Positions 38,470 through 47,674 of a stretch of 64,000 nucleotides of DNA are shown piece by piece. The stretch lies in the NCBI RefSeq assembly GCF_001425835.1, contig NZ_LMDP01000002.1, positions 962,828 through 1,026,827 on the forward strand. The letters are read 5' to 3'. Below the pieces are notes generated by a model. That model saw nothing but the letters and a program-made list of their open reading frames with translations, did not search any database and was not told the DNA's origin. This DNA is from Afipia sp. Root123D2. Lineage in GTDB: Bacteria; Pseudomonadota; Alphaproteobacteria; Rhizobiales; Xanthobacteraceae. Made by a program: the position numbers and the translations under genes. Positions within the stretch are counted from its first letter, which is position 1. Each line of letters opens with the position of its first letter.

Positions 38470-39141
38470 ATGGCCGCCAAACCAGCTTCCCTGCCGCCTC
38501 CGCCGCGCATCTATCTCGCAACGCCGCCCGTGGCCGATCCCGCGGCCCTCGCCGCAAGCCTGCCTGCGCTCCTGGCCGCGGCCGATATCGCGGCGGTGCT
38601 GCTGCGCCTCGCGCCGGCCGACGAGCGCACCATGATCACGCGGATCAAGGCACTCGTTCCGGTGGTGCAAAAGGCCGGTGCGGCGCTGCTGGTAGATGAG
38701 CATTTCGAACTGGTGGCGCGCGCCGGCACCGACGGCGCCAATCTCGACGGCATCGACCGGATGAAAGAGGCGATGCCGACGCTGAAGCCCGACCGCATCG
38801 CCGGCGTCGGCGGATTGCACACCCGTCATGATGCAATGGTTGCCGGAGAAGAAGGCGCGGACTATGTCCTGTTCGGGGAGCAGGGTCCCGACGGCGAGCG
38901 TCCTTCGACCGAGGCCATCGCAGAGCGGCTGCAATGGTGGGCCGAAGTGTTCGAACCGCCTTGCGTCGGCTTCGCCGTGACGCTTGACGAGGCGGCCTTG
39001 TTCGCCGGCACCGGCGCGGAGTTCATCATGCTCGGCGATGTGATCTGGAACGATCCGCGCGGCGCGGAAGCGGCCCTCGCCGAGGCGAGCGCGATCATCG
39101 CGAAGCGTCATCGCGAGACGTTCGAAACCGCGAAGGGATAG
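38470..39141 (+). CDS. Thiamine phosphate synthase family protein (ThiE-like)
   Basis: 223-residue TIM-barrel protein resembling ThiE, which joins HMP-PP and HET-P to make thiamine phosphate. Matching segments are LVPVVQKAGAALLVDEHFELVARAGTDGANLD (about 58-90), which parallels the LINDRVDLA..GADGVHLG region, and DYVLFGEQGP (about 133-142), the phosphate-binding region. The conserved Asn-Asp-Arg of true ThiE reads VDEHFE here, so activity may differ. It follows the carbon-fixation genes and precedes a Sel1-repeat gene by 7 bp. Confidence 0.72.
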   Translation: MAAKPASLPPPPRIYLATPPVADPAALAASLPALLAAADIAAVLLRLAPADERTMITRIKALVPVVQKAGAALLVDEHFELVARAGTDGANLDGIDRMKEAMPTLKPDRIAGVGGLHTRHDAMVAGEEGADYVLFGEQGPDGERPSTEAIAERLQWWAEVFEPPCVGFAVTLDEAALFAGTGAEFIMLGDVIWNDPRGAEAALAEASAIIAKRHRETFETAKG

Positions 39142-39148
39142 TGCCGGG

Positions 39149-40270
39149 ATGATCGCGTGCCGTGCATGGATGCTTGCGTCGGGTCTGGTGTGCGGGCTTG
39201 CGTTCGCGACCACCGCATCCGCGCAGCTGTCCCTGACACCGCAACCCGAGCAGAAGGCAGCGCCGCCCAAAGCCGTCAAACCACCTGCGCCAAAGCCGCA
39301 GCCAAAGGCCGAGAGTAAGTCCGCGCCGAAACCCGCACCGGCCAAGGACAAGCCCGCGGACACCAAAAACAAGGATGCCGATAAGGCAAAGGACAAAGGC
39401 AAGGATACGACGGCCGCCGAAGCGCCGGACGATCCCAACGTCGATCTCGCTTACGGCGCGTACCAGCGCGGCTACTACCGCACAGCCGTGAACATCGCGA
39501 CCAAGCGCGCCACCGAACTCGGCGATCCGAAGGCGATGACCTTGCTGGGCGAAATCTATTCCAGCGGCCTCGGCATCAAGCGCGATGATGCCAAGGCTGT
39601 CGAATGGTACAAACAGGCGGTTGAACGCGGCGACCGCAATGCCATGTTCGCGCTGGGCATGCTGCGGATCGGCGGACGCGGCGGCCCGGCCGATCGCGCG
39701 GCGGGTGCCAAACTACTGGCGTCGTCCGCCAAGCTCGGCAAGGCGGAAGCCGCCTACAATCTCGGTCTGCTCTATCTCGAAGGGCAGGTTTTCCCGCGAG
39801 ATCTGAAGCGCGCGGCCGAGTTGTTCCGTGAGGCGGCGGACGCCGGCAATCCGGCGGCGCAATACGCGCTCGCGACGTTCTATAAAGAAGGCACCGGCGT
39901 CGAAAAGAATCTCGCCGAAGCGGTGAAGCTGCTCGCAGCCGCGGCGGTCGCCGACAATGTCGACGCCGAGGTCGAATACGCCATCGCGCTTTATAACGGC
40001 ACCGGCACCGCCAAGAACGTTCCGCTCGCCGTCGCCCTGCTCAATCGCGCGGCGCGGCAGAACAGCGCGATCGCCCAGAACCGCCTCGCCCATGTCCTGA
40101 TCAGCGGCAGGGGCGCGCCGATGGACAAGGTCGAAGGCTTCAAATGGCACCTGATCGCCAAGACAGCTGGTGCCAGCGATCCCGACCTTGATGCCCGGTT
40201 CGCGCAAATGTCGGCCGAAGATCAAAAAAAGGCCGAAGACGGCGCCAAGAAGTGGTTCGGCACCAAGTAG
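39149..40270 (+). CDS. Secreted Sel1-like repeat (SLR/TPR) protein
   Basis: 373 residues. Signal peptide of about 26 residues ending ASAQ, then a Lys/Pro/Ala-rich linker (about 32-90), then five to six Sel1-like repeats (about 95-345), for example AMTLLGEIYSSGLGIKRDDAKAVEWY and AAYNLGLLYLEGQVFPRDLKRAAELF. Such proteins usually act as periplasmic scaffolds; partner unknown. Translated 7 bp after the thiE-like gene. Confidence 0.9.
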   Translation: MIACRAWMLASGLVCGLAFATTASAQLSLTPQPEQKAAPPKAVKPPAPKPQPKAESKSAPKPAPAKDKPADTKNKDADKAKDKGKDTTAAEAPDDPNVDLAYGAYQRGYYRTAVNIATKRATELGDPKAMTLLGEIYSSGLGIKRDDAKAVEWYKQAVERGDRNAMFALGMLRIGGRGGPADRAAGAKLLASSAKLGKAEAAYNLGLLYLEGQVFPRDLKRAAELFREAADAGNPAAQYALATFYKEGTGVEKNLAEAVKLLAAAAVADNVDAEVEYAIALYNGTGTAKNVPLAVALLNRAARQNSAIAQNRLAHVLISGRGAPMDKVEGFKWHLIAKTAGASDPDLDARFAQMSAEDQKKAEDGAKKWFGTK

Positions 40271-40407
40271 GGCGGGCCTGCATTCATGGCCCTTGACGCC
40301 CCCTGCTCTTTGTAGCCAATTCGCCCGTGCCGCCGAAGGTGGCCGCCATCGAATGAGCGCGCGCCTGCTCATCTCCAGTTCTCAATCAATCGTCCCGAGC
40401 CCCCGCC

Positions 40408-41199
40408 ATGATCCAGTCCGCTCTCGTCAACGTCATGGTTAAAGCCGCGCGCCGCGCCGGCCGCAGCCTCAAGCGCGACCTTGGCGAGATCGAGAACCTT
40501 CAGGTCTCGCTCAAGGGACCGGCGAACTTCGTCAGCGCTGCCGACCGGCGCGCCGAGGAAATGCTCTATGACGATCTGACCAAGGCGCGGCCGGGCTACG
40601 GCTTTGTCGGCGAGGAAGGCGGCACCCGCGAGGGCGCCGACAAGACCAACACCTGGATCGTCGATCCGCTCGACGGCACCACGAATTTCCTGCACGGGAT
40701 TCCGCAATTCGCAATCTCGATCGGGCTGCAGCGCGAAGGCGTCATCGTCGCCGGCGTGATCTACAATCCGGCCAATGACGAACTTTACATTGCCGAACGC
40801 GGCAAGGGTGCGTTTCTCAACGACACCCGCCTGCGCGTCGCCGGCCGCAAGCAGCTCAAGGACTGCGTGATCGCCTGCGGCCTGCCGCATATCGGACGCG
40901 GCGACCACGAACTGTCGCGCCGCGAGATGACGCAAATCCAGGAACGCGTCGCCGGCCTTCGCCGTTTCGGCGCGGCTTCGCTCGACATGGCGTTCGTCGC
41001 AGCAGGACGCCTCGACGGTTACTGGGAGCGCAATCTCAAGCCGTGGGATGTCGCCGCCGGCATCATCATGGTGCGCGAAGCGGGCGGCACCGTCAGCGGC
41101 ATCGAAGGCGGCGACAGCGCGCTCGAAACCGGCAATGTCGTCTGCGGCAACGAGATCATCCAAAGCGAACTGGTGAAAATCCTCAAGCCGCTGGGCTGA
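40408..41199 (+). CDS. suhB: Inositol monophosphatase family protein (SuhB-like)
   Basis: 263 residues, Mg2+-dependent phosphatase. GEEGG (about 68-72), WIVDPLDGTTNFLHGIP (about 89-105) and WDVAAGIIMVREAGG (about 213-227) supply the metal and substrate residues of the IMPase superfamily. In bacteria SuhB also helps rRNA transcription antitermination. Whether it acts on inositol phosphate or another sugar phosphate is open. Confidence 0.93.
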   Translation: MIQSALVNVMVKAARRAGRSLKRDLGEIENLQVSLKGPANFVSAADRRAEEMLYDDLTKARPGYGFVGEEGGTREGADKTNTWIVDPLDGTTNFLHGIPQFAISIGLQREGVIVAGVIYNPANDELYIAERGKGAFLNDTRLRVAGRKQLKDCVIACGLPHIGRGDHELSRREMTQIQERVAGLRRFGAASLDMAFVAAGRLDGYWERNLKPWDVAAGIIMVREAGGTVSGIEGGDSALETGNVVCGNEIIQSELVKILKPLG

Positions 41200-41590
41200 C
41201 GGCATTCTTCATTCGGTAGCGGTTTCATTCGAGGTGACTGATGACCCCATCGGTCGCCCGGGCGCACCGCTTGCGCCGACAAACTCGCCGAAAATATCAA
41301 ACGGTATTGACCCACCCTGAGTTGCCGGTGCATTGCCGCGCGATCCATGCGTCGGCGATCGCGATTACAGGCGCCAGCACCTTCACCACACGCCTGGCAA
41401 AATACGTCATCATGGTGGCCCGATAAAACTTGCAACTTCAACGCCTTGAAATGCGTCACGCGGCTGGTCAAGTTTCAGTGTGAAGTTCCACGCAGATGGG
41501 CAAATCGGCGGCGATGCATCTTTTTTCCCGGCTGCGCTGTGCCATACTGACGTGCGACACCATTCATGCATAAGGATTGGCGATCCGGAC
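41200..41590. other. 391-bp intergenic region with a possible small ORF
   Basis: Contains a 61-codon plus-strand frame at 41241-41426 with a good GAGGTG ribosome binding site eight bases before its ATG. The predicted peptide is basic (MTPSVARAHRLRRQTRR at the start) with a short hydrophobic end, matches no family I know, and may be chance. The rest probably holds the promoter of the exbB-like gene. Confidence 0.3.
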
Positions 41591-42607
41591 ATGGCGAAAC
41601 CACCCGCTCCCATCACCGCAGCCGAGGTCGAAGTCACCAAGCTGTCATCGCCCCGGATTTTCCTGGTCCGGATGCTGGTTTTCCTGATCCTGTGCGGCCT
41701 TGTCGCGACCGTGCTCTACAAACAGATCTGGGCGGCGTTCCTCGCCAACCCGGGCCTCAATGCGCTAATCGGCGCAGTGATGCTGATCGGAATCATCCTG
41801 TCGTTCCGGCAGGTGATCCGGCTCTATCCCGAAGTTTCGTGGGTCAACAGCTTCCGCATTTCCGATCCCGGACTCGCCGTCGATCGCCGGCCGACGTTGC
41901 TGGCGCCGATGGCCGCGATTCTCAGCAACCGTTCCGGCCGCATGAGCATTTCGCAGCAGACCATGCGGCACCTGCTCGACTCGATCGCCACCCGTCTCGA
42001 CGAGGCACGCGATATCTCGCGCTACATGACGGGGCTTCTTGTGTTCCTCGGCCTGCTCGGCACCTTCTGGGGTCTGATCGAGACCGTCGGCTCGGTCGGC
42101 AAGGTGATCGACGGCCTCAAGGTCGGCGGTGAAGCCGGCGCGATCTTCGATTCGCTCAAGGAAGGTCTGGCCGCACCGCTTGGCGGCATGGGCATTTCGT
42201 TCTCGTCGTCGCTGTTCGGCCTCGCGGGCTCGCTGATCCTTGGCTTTCTCGACCTGCAATCGAGCCAGGCGCAGAACCGTTTTTACACCGACCTCGAGGA
42301 TTGGCTGGCCGAAACCGTGCGCGAATACACCGGCGACGGCACCGCGGCCTATGGCGCAGGCGCCATGACCCCGGCCAAGGATCTCGGCCCAATCATGGAC
42401 AAGCTGCATGCGACGATCGAGAACATGGGCTCGACCCGCGCCACCACCACCGCGATGGCCAACCTCGCCGAAGCGATTCAAGGACTCGTGCATCACATGC
42501 GCAGCGAGCAGCAGATGATCCGCGAATGGGCCGACGGCCAGGGCGAACAGAACCGCGAGATCAGGAAGCTGCTCGAGCGCCTTGCGCGCGAGCCCGAGAA
42601 GAACTGA
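41591..42607 (+). CDS. MotA/TolQ/ExbB-type proton channel protein
   Basis: 338 residues. Two N-terminal helices (about 24-48 and 56-76), a cytoplasmic loop, and the channel pair YMTGLLVFLGLLGTFWGLIETVGSV (about 145-169) and GMGISFSSSLFGLAGSLILGFLDL (about 198-221), which match the MotA/ExbB signature. The C-terminal 90 residues are an alpha-helical cytoplasmic tail. The ATG at 41591 is favoured over 41480. It is followed 10 bp later by an OmpA-domain partner; the two probably form a stator-like complex. Not flagellar: no flagellar gene is near. Confidence 0.85.
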   Translation: MAKPPAPITAAEVEVTKLSSPRIFLVRMLVFLILCGLVATVLYKQIWAAFLANPGLNALIGAVMLIGIILSFRQVIRLYPEVSWVNSFRISDPGLAVDRRPTLLAPMAAILSNRSGRMSISQQTMRHLLDSIATRLDEARDISRYMTGLLVFLGLLGTFWGLIETVGSVGKVIDGLKVGGEAGAIFDSLKEGLAAPLGGMGISFSSSLFGLAGSLILGFLDLQSSQAQNRFYTDLEDWLAETVREYTGDGTAAYGAGAMTPAKDLGPIMDKLHATIENMGSTRATTTAMANLAEAIQGLVHHMRSEQQMIREWADGQGEQNREIRKLLERLAREPEKN

Positions 42608-42617
42608 GAGGATTCTG

Positions 42618-43646
42618 ATGGCGCTTTCGCGCAGCCGGCGGAATGACAGCGGCTTCAATTACTGGCCGGGCTTCGTCGATGCCCTGTCGACACTGGTGCT
42701 CGCCGTCGTGTTCCTGCTGTCTGTTTTTCTGGTGGTTCAGTTCTTCCTGTCGCAGGAAGTCACCGGCAAGGACAAGGCGCTGGAGCGGCTGAACGCGCAG
42801 ATCGCACAGCTGTCGAGCCTGCTGTCGCTCGAACGACTCGGCAAAACCACGCTCGACGATCAAATCGCCCAGCTGCGCGCCGGACTGACCTCCGCCGAGG
42901 CGGAGCGTGACCGCGTCAAGAGCCTCTACGACGGCCTTGCCAGCGCCGGCGCCAATGCGAGCAGCCGTGCGACCGAACTCGGCAAGGCGCTCGACTCCGA
43001 AAAGCAGATTTCCGCGCGGGCGCTGGCGCAGGTCGAGGTGCTCAACCAGCAGATCAGCGCGCTGCGCCGCCAGCTGGCCGCTCTCGAAGAGGCGCTCGAT
43101 GCGTCCGAGAAACGCGACAAGGAATCACAGACCAAGATTTCCGATCTCGGCCAGCGCCTCAACGTCGCGCTGGCGCAGCGTGTTCAGGAACTGTCGCGTT
43201 ATCGCTCCGAATTCTTCGGACGGCTGCGCACCATTCTCGGTGAACGGCCCGATATTCGCATCGTCGGTGACCGCTTCGTTTTTCAATCGGAAATTTTCTT
43301 CGAATCCGGTCAGGCTGTCCTGTTGCCCGAAGGCGATGCTGAACTCGACAAGCTGGCCACAGCGCTTGTGGACCTGAGCAAACAGATTCCCGTCGAAATT
43401 CCGTGGGTACTGCGTGTCGACGGCCACACCGACGTGCGCCCGATCTCCAGTCCGCAGTTCAAGTCGAACTGGGAACTGTCGTCCGCCCGCGCCATTGCCG
43501 TCGTGCAATATCTGATTTCACGCGGCGTGTCGCCGCAGCGTCTGGTCGCGGCGGGATTTGCGGAATTTCAGCCGCTCGACACCGCCAACACGGACGAAGC
43601 CTATCGGCGCAATCGCCGCATCGAACTGAAACTGACCGAACGATAA
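42618..43646 (+). CDS. MotB-like peptidoglycan-binding (OmpA domain) protein
   Basis: 342 residues. One transmembrane helix (about 22-45, LSTLVLAVVFLLSVFLVVQF), a long coiled coil (about 48-185), then an OmpA C-terminal domain (about 205-340) with FFESGQAVLLPEGDAELDKL, VDGHTDVRPI, WELSSARAIAVVQYL and YRRNRRIELK. The ATG at 42618 follows GAGAGG. The helix-coil-OmpA plan is that of MotB; with the upstream ExbB-like gene it could couple ion flow to work on the cell wall. Confidence 0.88.
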   Translation: MALSRSRRNDSGFNYWPGFVDALSTLVLAVVFLLSVFLVVQFFLSQEVTGKDKALERLNAQIAQLSSLLSLERLGKTTLDDQIAQLRAGLTSAEAERDRVKSLYDGLASAGANASSRATELGKALDSEKQISARALAQVEVLNQQISALRRQLAALEEALDASEKRDKESQTKISDLGQRLNVALAQRVQELSRYRSEFFGRLRTILGERPDIRIVGDRFVFQSEIFFESGQAVLLPEGDAELDKLATALVDLSKQIPVEIPWVLRVDGHTDVRPISSPQFKSNWELSSARAIAVVQYLISRGVSPQRLVAAGFAEFQPLDTANTDEAYRRNRRIELKLTER

Positions 43647-43667
43647 TTCTCACGTCAGCATTGCCGC

Positions 43668-44117
43668 ATGACCACACCGTTCAACCTTCGCACTTATCGC
43701 GCCGGCGACGAGGATGCCGCCGTGGCACTGTGGCACCGGACCTGGCAGCAGGCTTATCCGTCGATCGATTTCACCCAGCGCGTGGCGTGGTGGCGCGAGC
43801 GTTGGCGTTTTGAACTGGTGCCGTCGGCGACGATCATCGTTGCCGAGCAGAACCGCAAGCTGATCGGATTCGTCACCATCGATACCACCGGCTATCTCGA
43901 TCAGCTCGTGGTCGATCCAGACATGTGGGGATCGCAGCTCGGCGACGCACTGATCGGCGAGGCCAAGCTCGCCTCGCCCGGCGGCATCACACTGCTTGTC
44001 AACACCGACAACACTCGTGCGATCCGTTTCTACAATCGCAACGGCTTCCGTCACACCCACGACGACGTCAACCCGACATCGGGCCGTCCAGTCTATGCGA
44101 TGGCTTGGACGCCGTGA
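43668..44117 (+). CDS. GNAT family N-acetyltransferase
   Basis: 149 residues. The acetyl-CoA site is in the second half: LDQLVVDPDMWGSQLGDALIGEAK (about 76-99, motif A with a variant Q/RxxGxG/A loop reading WGSQLGDA), then LLVNTDNTRAIRFYNRNGFRH (about 107-127, motif B). Substrate unknown. It follows the OmpA-like gene by 21 bp and converges on the ABC exporter with 1 bp between stops. Confidence 0.88.
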   Translation: MTTPFNLRTYRAGDEDAAVALWHRTWQQAYPSIDFTQRVAWWRERWRFELVPSATIIVAEQNRKLIGFVTIDTTGYLDQLVVDPDMWGSQLGDALIGEAKLASPGGITLLVNTDNTRAIRFYNRNGFRHTHDDVNPTSGRPVYAMAWTP

Positions 44118-44118
44118 A

Positions 44119-46005
44119 TTAACCGCCTTCAAACTGCAGCCGCGCCAGCCGGGCATAGAGCCCGTTGGCGGCAACCAGTGACGCATGAGTGCCCTGTTCG
44201 ACGATGCGGCCGTGCTCCATCACCAGGATCCGGTCACACGACAGCACTGTCGCAAGCCGATGCGCTATCACCAGCGTGGTGCGATGCTGCATCAGTTCCT
44301 CAAGCGCGGTCTGCACCAGCGTTTCGCTCTCGGCGTCGAGTGATGACGTTGCCTCGTCGAGCAGCAGCAGCGGCGCGTCGCGCAGGATCGCGCGCGCAAT
44401 CGCGATGCGCTGGCGCTGGCCGCCCGACAGGGTGACGCCGCGCTCGCCGAGTTGCGTCTCGAAACCCTGCGGCAAACGGCGGATGAATTCGGTGGCATGG
44501 GCCTGCTCGGCGGCGCGCTCGACCTCGGCGTCGCTCGCGTCCGGCCGGCCGAAACGAATGTTCTCGCGCGCATTGGCCGCGAACACCGTCGAATCCTGCG
44601 GCACCAATGCGATGCGCGAACGCACCTCGTGTGGATCGGCTTCCTTCACCGGAACGCCGTCGAAGGAAATCGTGCCGCTGGCCGGATCGTAGAACCGCAA
44701 CAGCAGATGGAACAGCGTGCTCTTGCCGGCGCCGGACGGACCGACCACCGCGATCTTCTCGCCTGCCCGCACCGCGAATGAAACGCCATCGACCACGAAC
44801 GCCTCCGGCCGCGTCGGATAAGCGAACCGCACATTGTCGAAGGCGATATCGCCGCGCGCGGGAACCGGCATCGCGCGCGGATTGGCCGGTGCAAGAATGA
44901 CCGGCTTCAACCGCAGGATTTCAAACAGTCGCTCGGATGCGCCGGAGGCCGCCGAGATTTCGCCCCACACCTGGCTGAGTTCGCCGAGCGCCCCGGCGGC
45001 GAACGCGGCATAGAGCACGAACTGGCCGAGACGGCCGGCGGTGATGTCGCCGGTCAGCACATCATGCGAGCCGACCCACAGGATCGCGACCACGCTCGCA
45101 AACACCAGGAAGATCACGACGGCGGTCAGCAGCGCACGGGCGCGAGTCGAATGACGCGCCGCCTCGAACGCGCGGGTGACTTCTCCGTTGAAGCGTGACG
45201 CCGCCAGCCGCTCGTTGGTAAAGGCCTGCAGGGTCCGGATCGCGCCGATCAGCTCTGCAGCATAGGATGACGCGCTCGCCAGCGTATCCTGCGCGCCGCG
45301 CGACAGCTTGCGCACCTTGCGGCCGAACGCCACCAGCGGTAGCACGATCAGCGGGATCACCGCCAGCACGAAACCCGACAGCCGCGGACTGGTCACCACC
45401 ATCATCGACGCCGCGCCAACGAACAGCACGAGGTTGCGCAACGCCACCGACACCGAGGCGCCAACCGCGGACTTGATCTGGGTGGTATCGGCCGTCAGGC
45501 GCGACACCAGTTCGCCGCTATGCGCGGTATCGAAGAACGCCGGCGACAGCGAGGTGAGTCGCGCGAACACATCGCGGCGCAGATCGGCGACGATCCGCTC
45601 GCCGAGCGTCGTCACCAGATAGAAGCGCGAGGCGCTGGCGATGGCGAGCACCGCCACCACCAGCATCATCACGCTGAAATAGCTGTTGATCATCGCCACG
45701 CCTTCGGCGCTGAAGCCGAAGTCGATCATGCGGCGGACGGCGAGCGGCACCGCCAGCGTCGCCAGCGACGCCACGATCAGCGCCACCAGCGCCAGAAGCG
45801 CCTGCCCGCGATAGCGGCCGACATAGGGCAACAACGCCAGCAGCGGACGCAGCCCCGCCCGCGCGGCTTTCTCCGGCGCATCGGGGCCTGTCGGCGTTGT
45901 GCCGGTGCTCCCGGAGGGCGGCTTTCCCTCAGCGGAACGCACATCGGCGGCCAGCGCCACGGCAGCCCCTGAGGGCTCCTCTCCAACTCGTTCCACGACG
46001 CTCAT
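44119..46005 (-). CDS. ABC exporter, fused permease and ATPase (MsbA-like)
   Basis: 628 residues. Six-helix ABC transmembrane domain (about 60-340) followed by a nucleotide-binding domain: Walker A VVGPSGAGKSTLFHLLLRF (about 421-439), Q-loop VPQDSTVFAANARENI, signature VTLSGGQRQRIAIARA (about 528-543), Walker B LLLLDEATSSLD (about 548-559) and the H-loop IAHRLATV. It works as a homodimer; lipid, peptide or drug export is possible. Start at ATG 46003-46005 with AAGG upstream. It is divergent from rpmE. Confidence 0.93.
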   Translation of the reverse strand: MSVVERVGEEPSGAAVALAADVRSAEGKPPSGSTGTTPTGPDAPEKAARAGLRPLLALLPYVGRYRGQALLALVALIVASLATLAVPLAVRRMIDFGFSAEGVAMINSYFSVMMLVVAVLAIASASRFYLVTTLGERIVADLRRDVFARLTSLSPAFFDTAHSGELVSRLTADTTQIKSAVGASVSVALRNLVLFVGAASMMVVTSPRLSGFVLAVIPLIVLPLVAFGRKVRKLSRGAQDTLASASSYAAELIGAIRTLQAFTNERLAASRFNGEVTRAFEAARHSTRARALLTAVVIFLVFASVVAILWVGSHDVLTGDITAGRLGQFVLYAAFAAGALGELSQVWGEISAASGASERLFEILRLKPVILAPANPRAMPVPARGDIAFDNVRFAYPTRPEAFVVDGVSFAVRAGEKIAVVGPSGAGKSTLFHLLLRFYDPASGTISFDGVPVKEADPHEVRSRIALVPQDSTVFAANARENIRFGRPDASDAEVERAAEQAHATEFIRRLPQGFETQLGERGVTLSGGQRQRIAIARAILRDAPLLLLDEATSSLDAESETLVQTALEELMQHRTTLVIAHRLATVLSCDRILVMEHGRIVEQGTHASLVAANGLYARLARLQFEGG

Positions 46006-46205
46006 CGCACCTTGCCGATCCGGACCCTTTATCACGCCCCAGATAGGCCCCTCGGGCGGCTGTGGCAAATGCGCCGGCGCTGCATCGGAACATGCCTCTT
46101 CTGGAGGCGTCAGACCTTGTCTCCGGGCCGCCCGTGGGCTATAGACCGGCGAAATTAGTCCCGAAAATCATCGAAGTGTCGGCGCGGCGCGCCAAAGGAT
46201 TTGTC

Positions 46206-46433
46206 ATGAAAGCCGAAATTCACCCGGATTATCATACGATTAAGGTCGTCATGACCGACGGGACCGAATATCTGACCCGTTCGACCTACGGCAAGGACGG
46301 CGACACCCTGAACCTGGATATCGATTCCAAGTCGCATCCGGCATGGACCGGCGGCACCCAGCAGCTGCTCGATCGCGGCGGCCGCGTCTCCCGGTTCCAG
46401 AAGAAATTCTCGGGCTTCCTCAAGAAGGACTGA
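46206..46433 (+). CDS. rpmE: 50S ribosomal protein L31
   Basis: 75 residues, starting [20 protein letters not shown], preceded by AAAGGATTT. It is the alphaproteobacterial form: the long middle loop ([20 protein letters not shown]) is present and there are no Cys residues, so it lacks the zinc-binding CxxC pairs of E. coli L31. It is followed by a strong terminator, so transcribed alone or as the end of a short unit. Confidence 0.97.
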   Translation: MKAEIHPDYHTIKVVMTDGTEYLTRSTYGKDGDTLNLDIDSKSHPAWTGGTQQLLDRGGRVSRFQKKFSGFLKKD

Positions 46434-46456
46434 TCCTTCTTTCAGCCTCCGTTACG

Positions 46457-46488
46457 AAAAACGCCCCGGCATCGGCCGGGGCGTTTTT
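46457..46488 (+). terminator. Intrinsic terminator of rpmE
   Basis: AAAAACGCCCCGGC (46457-46470) and GCCGGGGCGTTTTT (46475-46488) pair over 14 bp around ATCG, then GTTTTTC. The A-run on the left lets it also serve the convergent rcdA gene. Confidence 0.9.
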
Positions 46489-46515
46489 GTTTTTCTCGCA
46501 CTTGGCGAATGGCGC

Positions 46516-47028
46516 TCACCGCTCGAACGCCGCCTTGAGCCGGTCGAGGTGCGGCATCAGCGGATTGCCGGCCGCCACCGGCTCGCGCGCTCCGGTATGG
46601 ATGGACGCATCGAGACGGCGGATCTTCGCTTGCAGTGTCATCGAGCGTTCGATCAGGTCCTGCAATTGCTGCGGCAGTTTCTCGATCATCTCCGACGCGC
46701 CGGGGTCGGCGGCGCTGAGCTTGACCTTGGTCTTTTCGCGATTGGCCTGACCCAGCGTCATCTCGCCTTCCTTCACCGCGCGATGAAGCAGCAGCCAGGA
46801 TGCAAGCTGCATCAGCCGCGTGGTGAGACGCATGCTCTCGGTCGCGTAAGTGAGGCTGACGGAACGTTCGAGCGCCTTGGCTTCAGTCCGTCCATTGCCG
46901 TCGAGATAGGCGGCGGTCTCCTCGACCAGATCCATCCCGTCCCGGAACAGCGCGCCGAACGCCGCCGAATTGGTCAGCCGCTCACTCAACAAGACAAGGC
47001 CGCTTTCGGCTCGCGACTGATCCGACAT
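46516..47028 (-). CDS. rcdA: DUF1465 / RcdA-like adaptor protein
   Basis: 170 residues, mainly helical. FRDGMDLVEETAAYLDG (about 28-44), LTYATESMRLTTRLMQLASWLLLHRAV (about 59-85) and a C-terminal basic region are typical of DUF1465. In Caulobacter RcdA helps ClpXP degrade CtrA at the G1-S transition. Direct homology to that role is likely but not proven here. It converges on rpmE. Confidence 0.85.
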   Translation of the reverse strand: MSDQSRAESGLVLLSERLTNSAAFGALFRDGMDLVEETAAYLDGNGRTEAKALERSVSLTYATESMRLTTRLMQLASWLLLHRAVKEGEMTLGQANREKTKVKLSAADPGASEMIEKLPQQLQDLIERSMTLQAKIRRLDASIHTGAREPVAAGNPLMPHLDRLKAAFER

Positions 47029-47362
47029 GGTTAACGCCTCACGCCCATTATTACGCTGGGTTTGTTATGATGAACAAATCATTGCTCGCCTGCGGCCGCG
47101 AGTCCAGCCGTCGCCAACGACAAAGTCCGGATATGGTTTCCAGCGTCGTGTGACAGCGACGCAAAAAAGAGCCGCCGGAGACCGGCGGCTTTTGAAGTTG
47201 ATAACAGGGAGGCGTCAAACAGAGTGGACAGGAGCCACTCGGTGTCCAAAACAAGGACATGCTGGTCATAAACCCGAAAGCTTAATGCGTCGTAAATGAG
47301 CGGTTTTATTGAGAGTTCCTTTGCAAATGTGGCGCTGTCACAATGTCGTGTGACATCAAGAT
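47029..47362. other. 334-bp region between rcdA and DUF1192, with an orphan terminator
   Basis: No protein gene is convincing. A strong hairpin sits at 47170-47190. Upstream of it on the minus strand are TGTCCTTGTTTTGGACACC and GTGGACAG-type inverted repeats (about 47223-47250), and TGTCGTGTGACA-like motifs at about 47146 and 47344. It may carry a short non-coding RNA or simply the 3' end of the DUF1192 mRNA. Confidence 0.35.
47163..47193 (-). terminator. Hairpin terminator downstream of DUF1192
   Basis: AGCCGCCGG (47170-47178) and CCGGCGGCT (47182-47190) pair around AGA. On the minus strand it is followed by CTTTTTTGC; on the plus strand by TTTG. The minus orientation is favoured. Confidence 0.8.
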
Positions 47363-47557
47363 TCAGGATTTGAAAAAGCTGTTCGCCGCGTCGCGCGACG
47401 CCTGTTTCTTTTTGGCATCCGCTTGCAACCGCTCGATCTCGGCGCCGAGCAGCGCGATCCGCTGGTTGAGATCGTCGACCGAGAGCAGCAACAGATCCTG
47501 GCCGATCTCGTGAGTAATCTTCTTCCTCGGCTTGTTGTCGTCGTCATCAGCCGCCAT
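47363..47557 (-). CDS. DUF1192 family small protein
   Basis: 64 residues. The sequence LLLLSVDDLNQRIALLGAEIERLQADAKKKQASRDAANSFF is the family hallmark: a short helical hairpin with a leucine-rich coiled coil. Common across Rhizobiales and often near cell-cycle genes, as here beside rcdA. No function is established. Confidence 0.85.
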   Translation of the reverse strand: MAADDDDNKPRKKITHEIGQDLLLLSVDDLNQRIALLGAEIERLQADAKKKQASRDAANSFFKS

Positions 47558-47674
47558 GCGATGCTCCTTTCGGCATGAACCTGTCTCTCACCCATCCGCG
47601 AAGCGGTTGCCAGCCCTTTGGGCGCGGACTAAGCAATTGGCACCCGGCATTGCCGCCCGCCCGAGGACACCATC

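Noticed and set aside
41591-43646. Zorya defence system (ZorA/ZorB)
   Set aside because: The channel protein is only 338 residues, without the long ZorA tail, and no zorC, zorD or zorE-like gene is adjacent.
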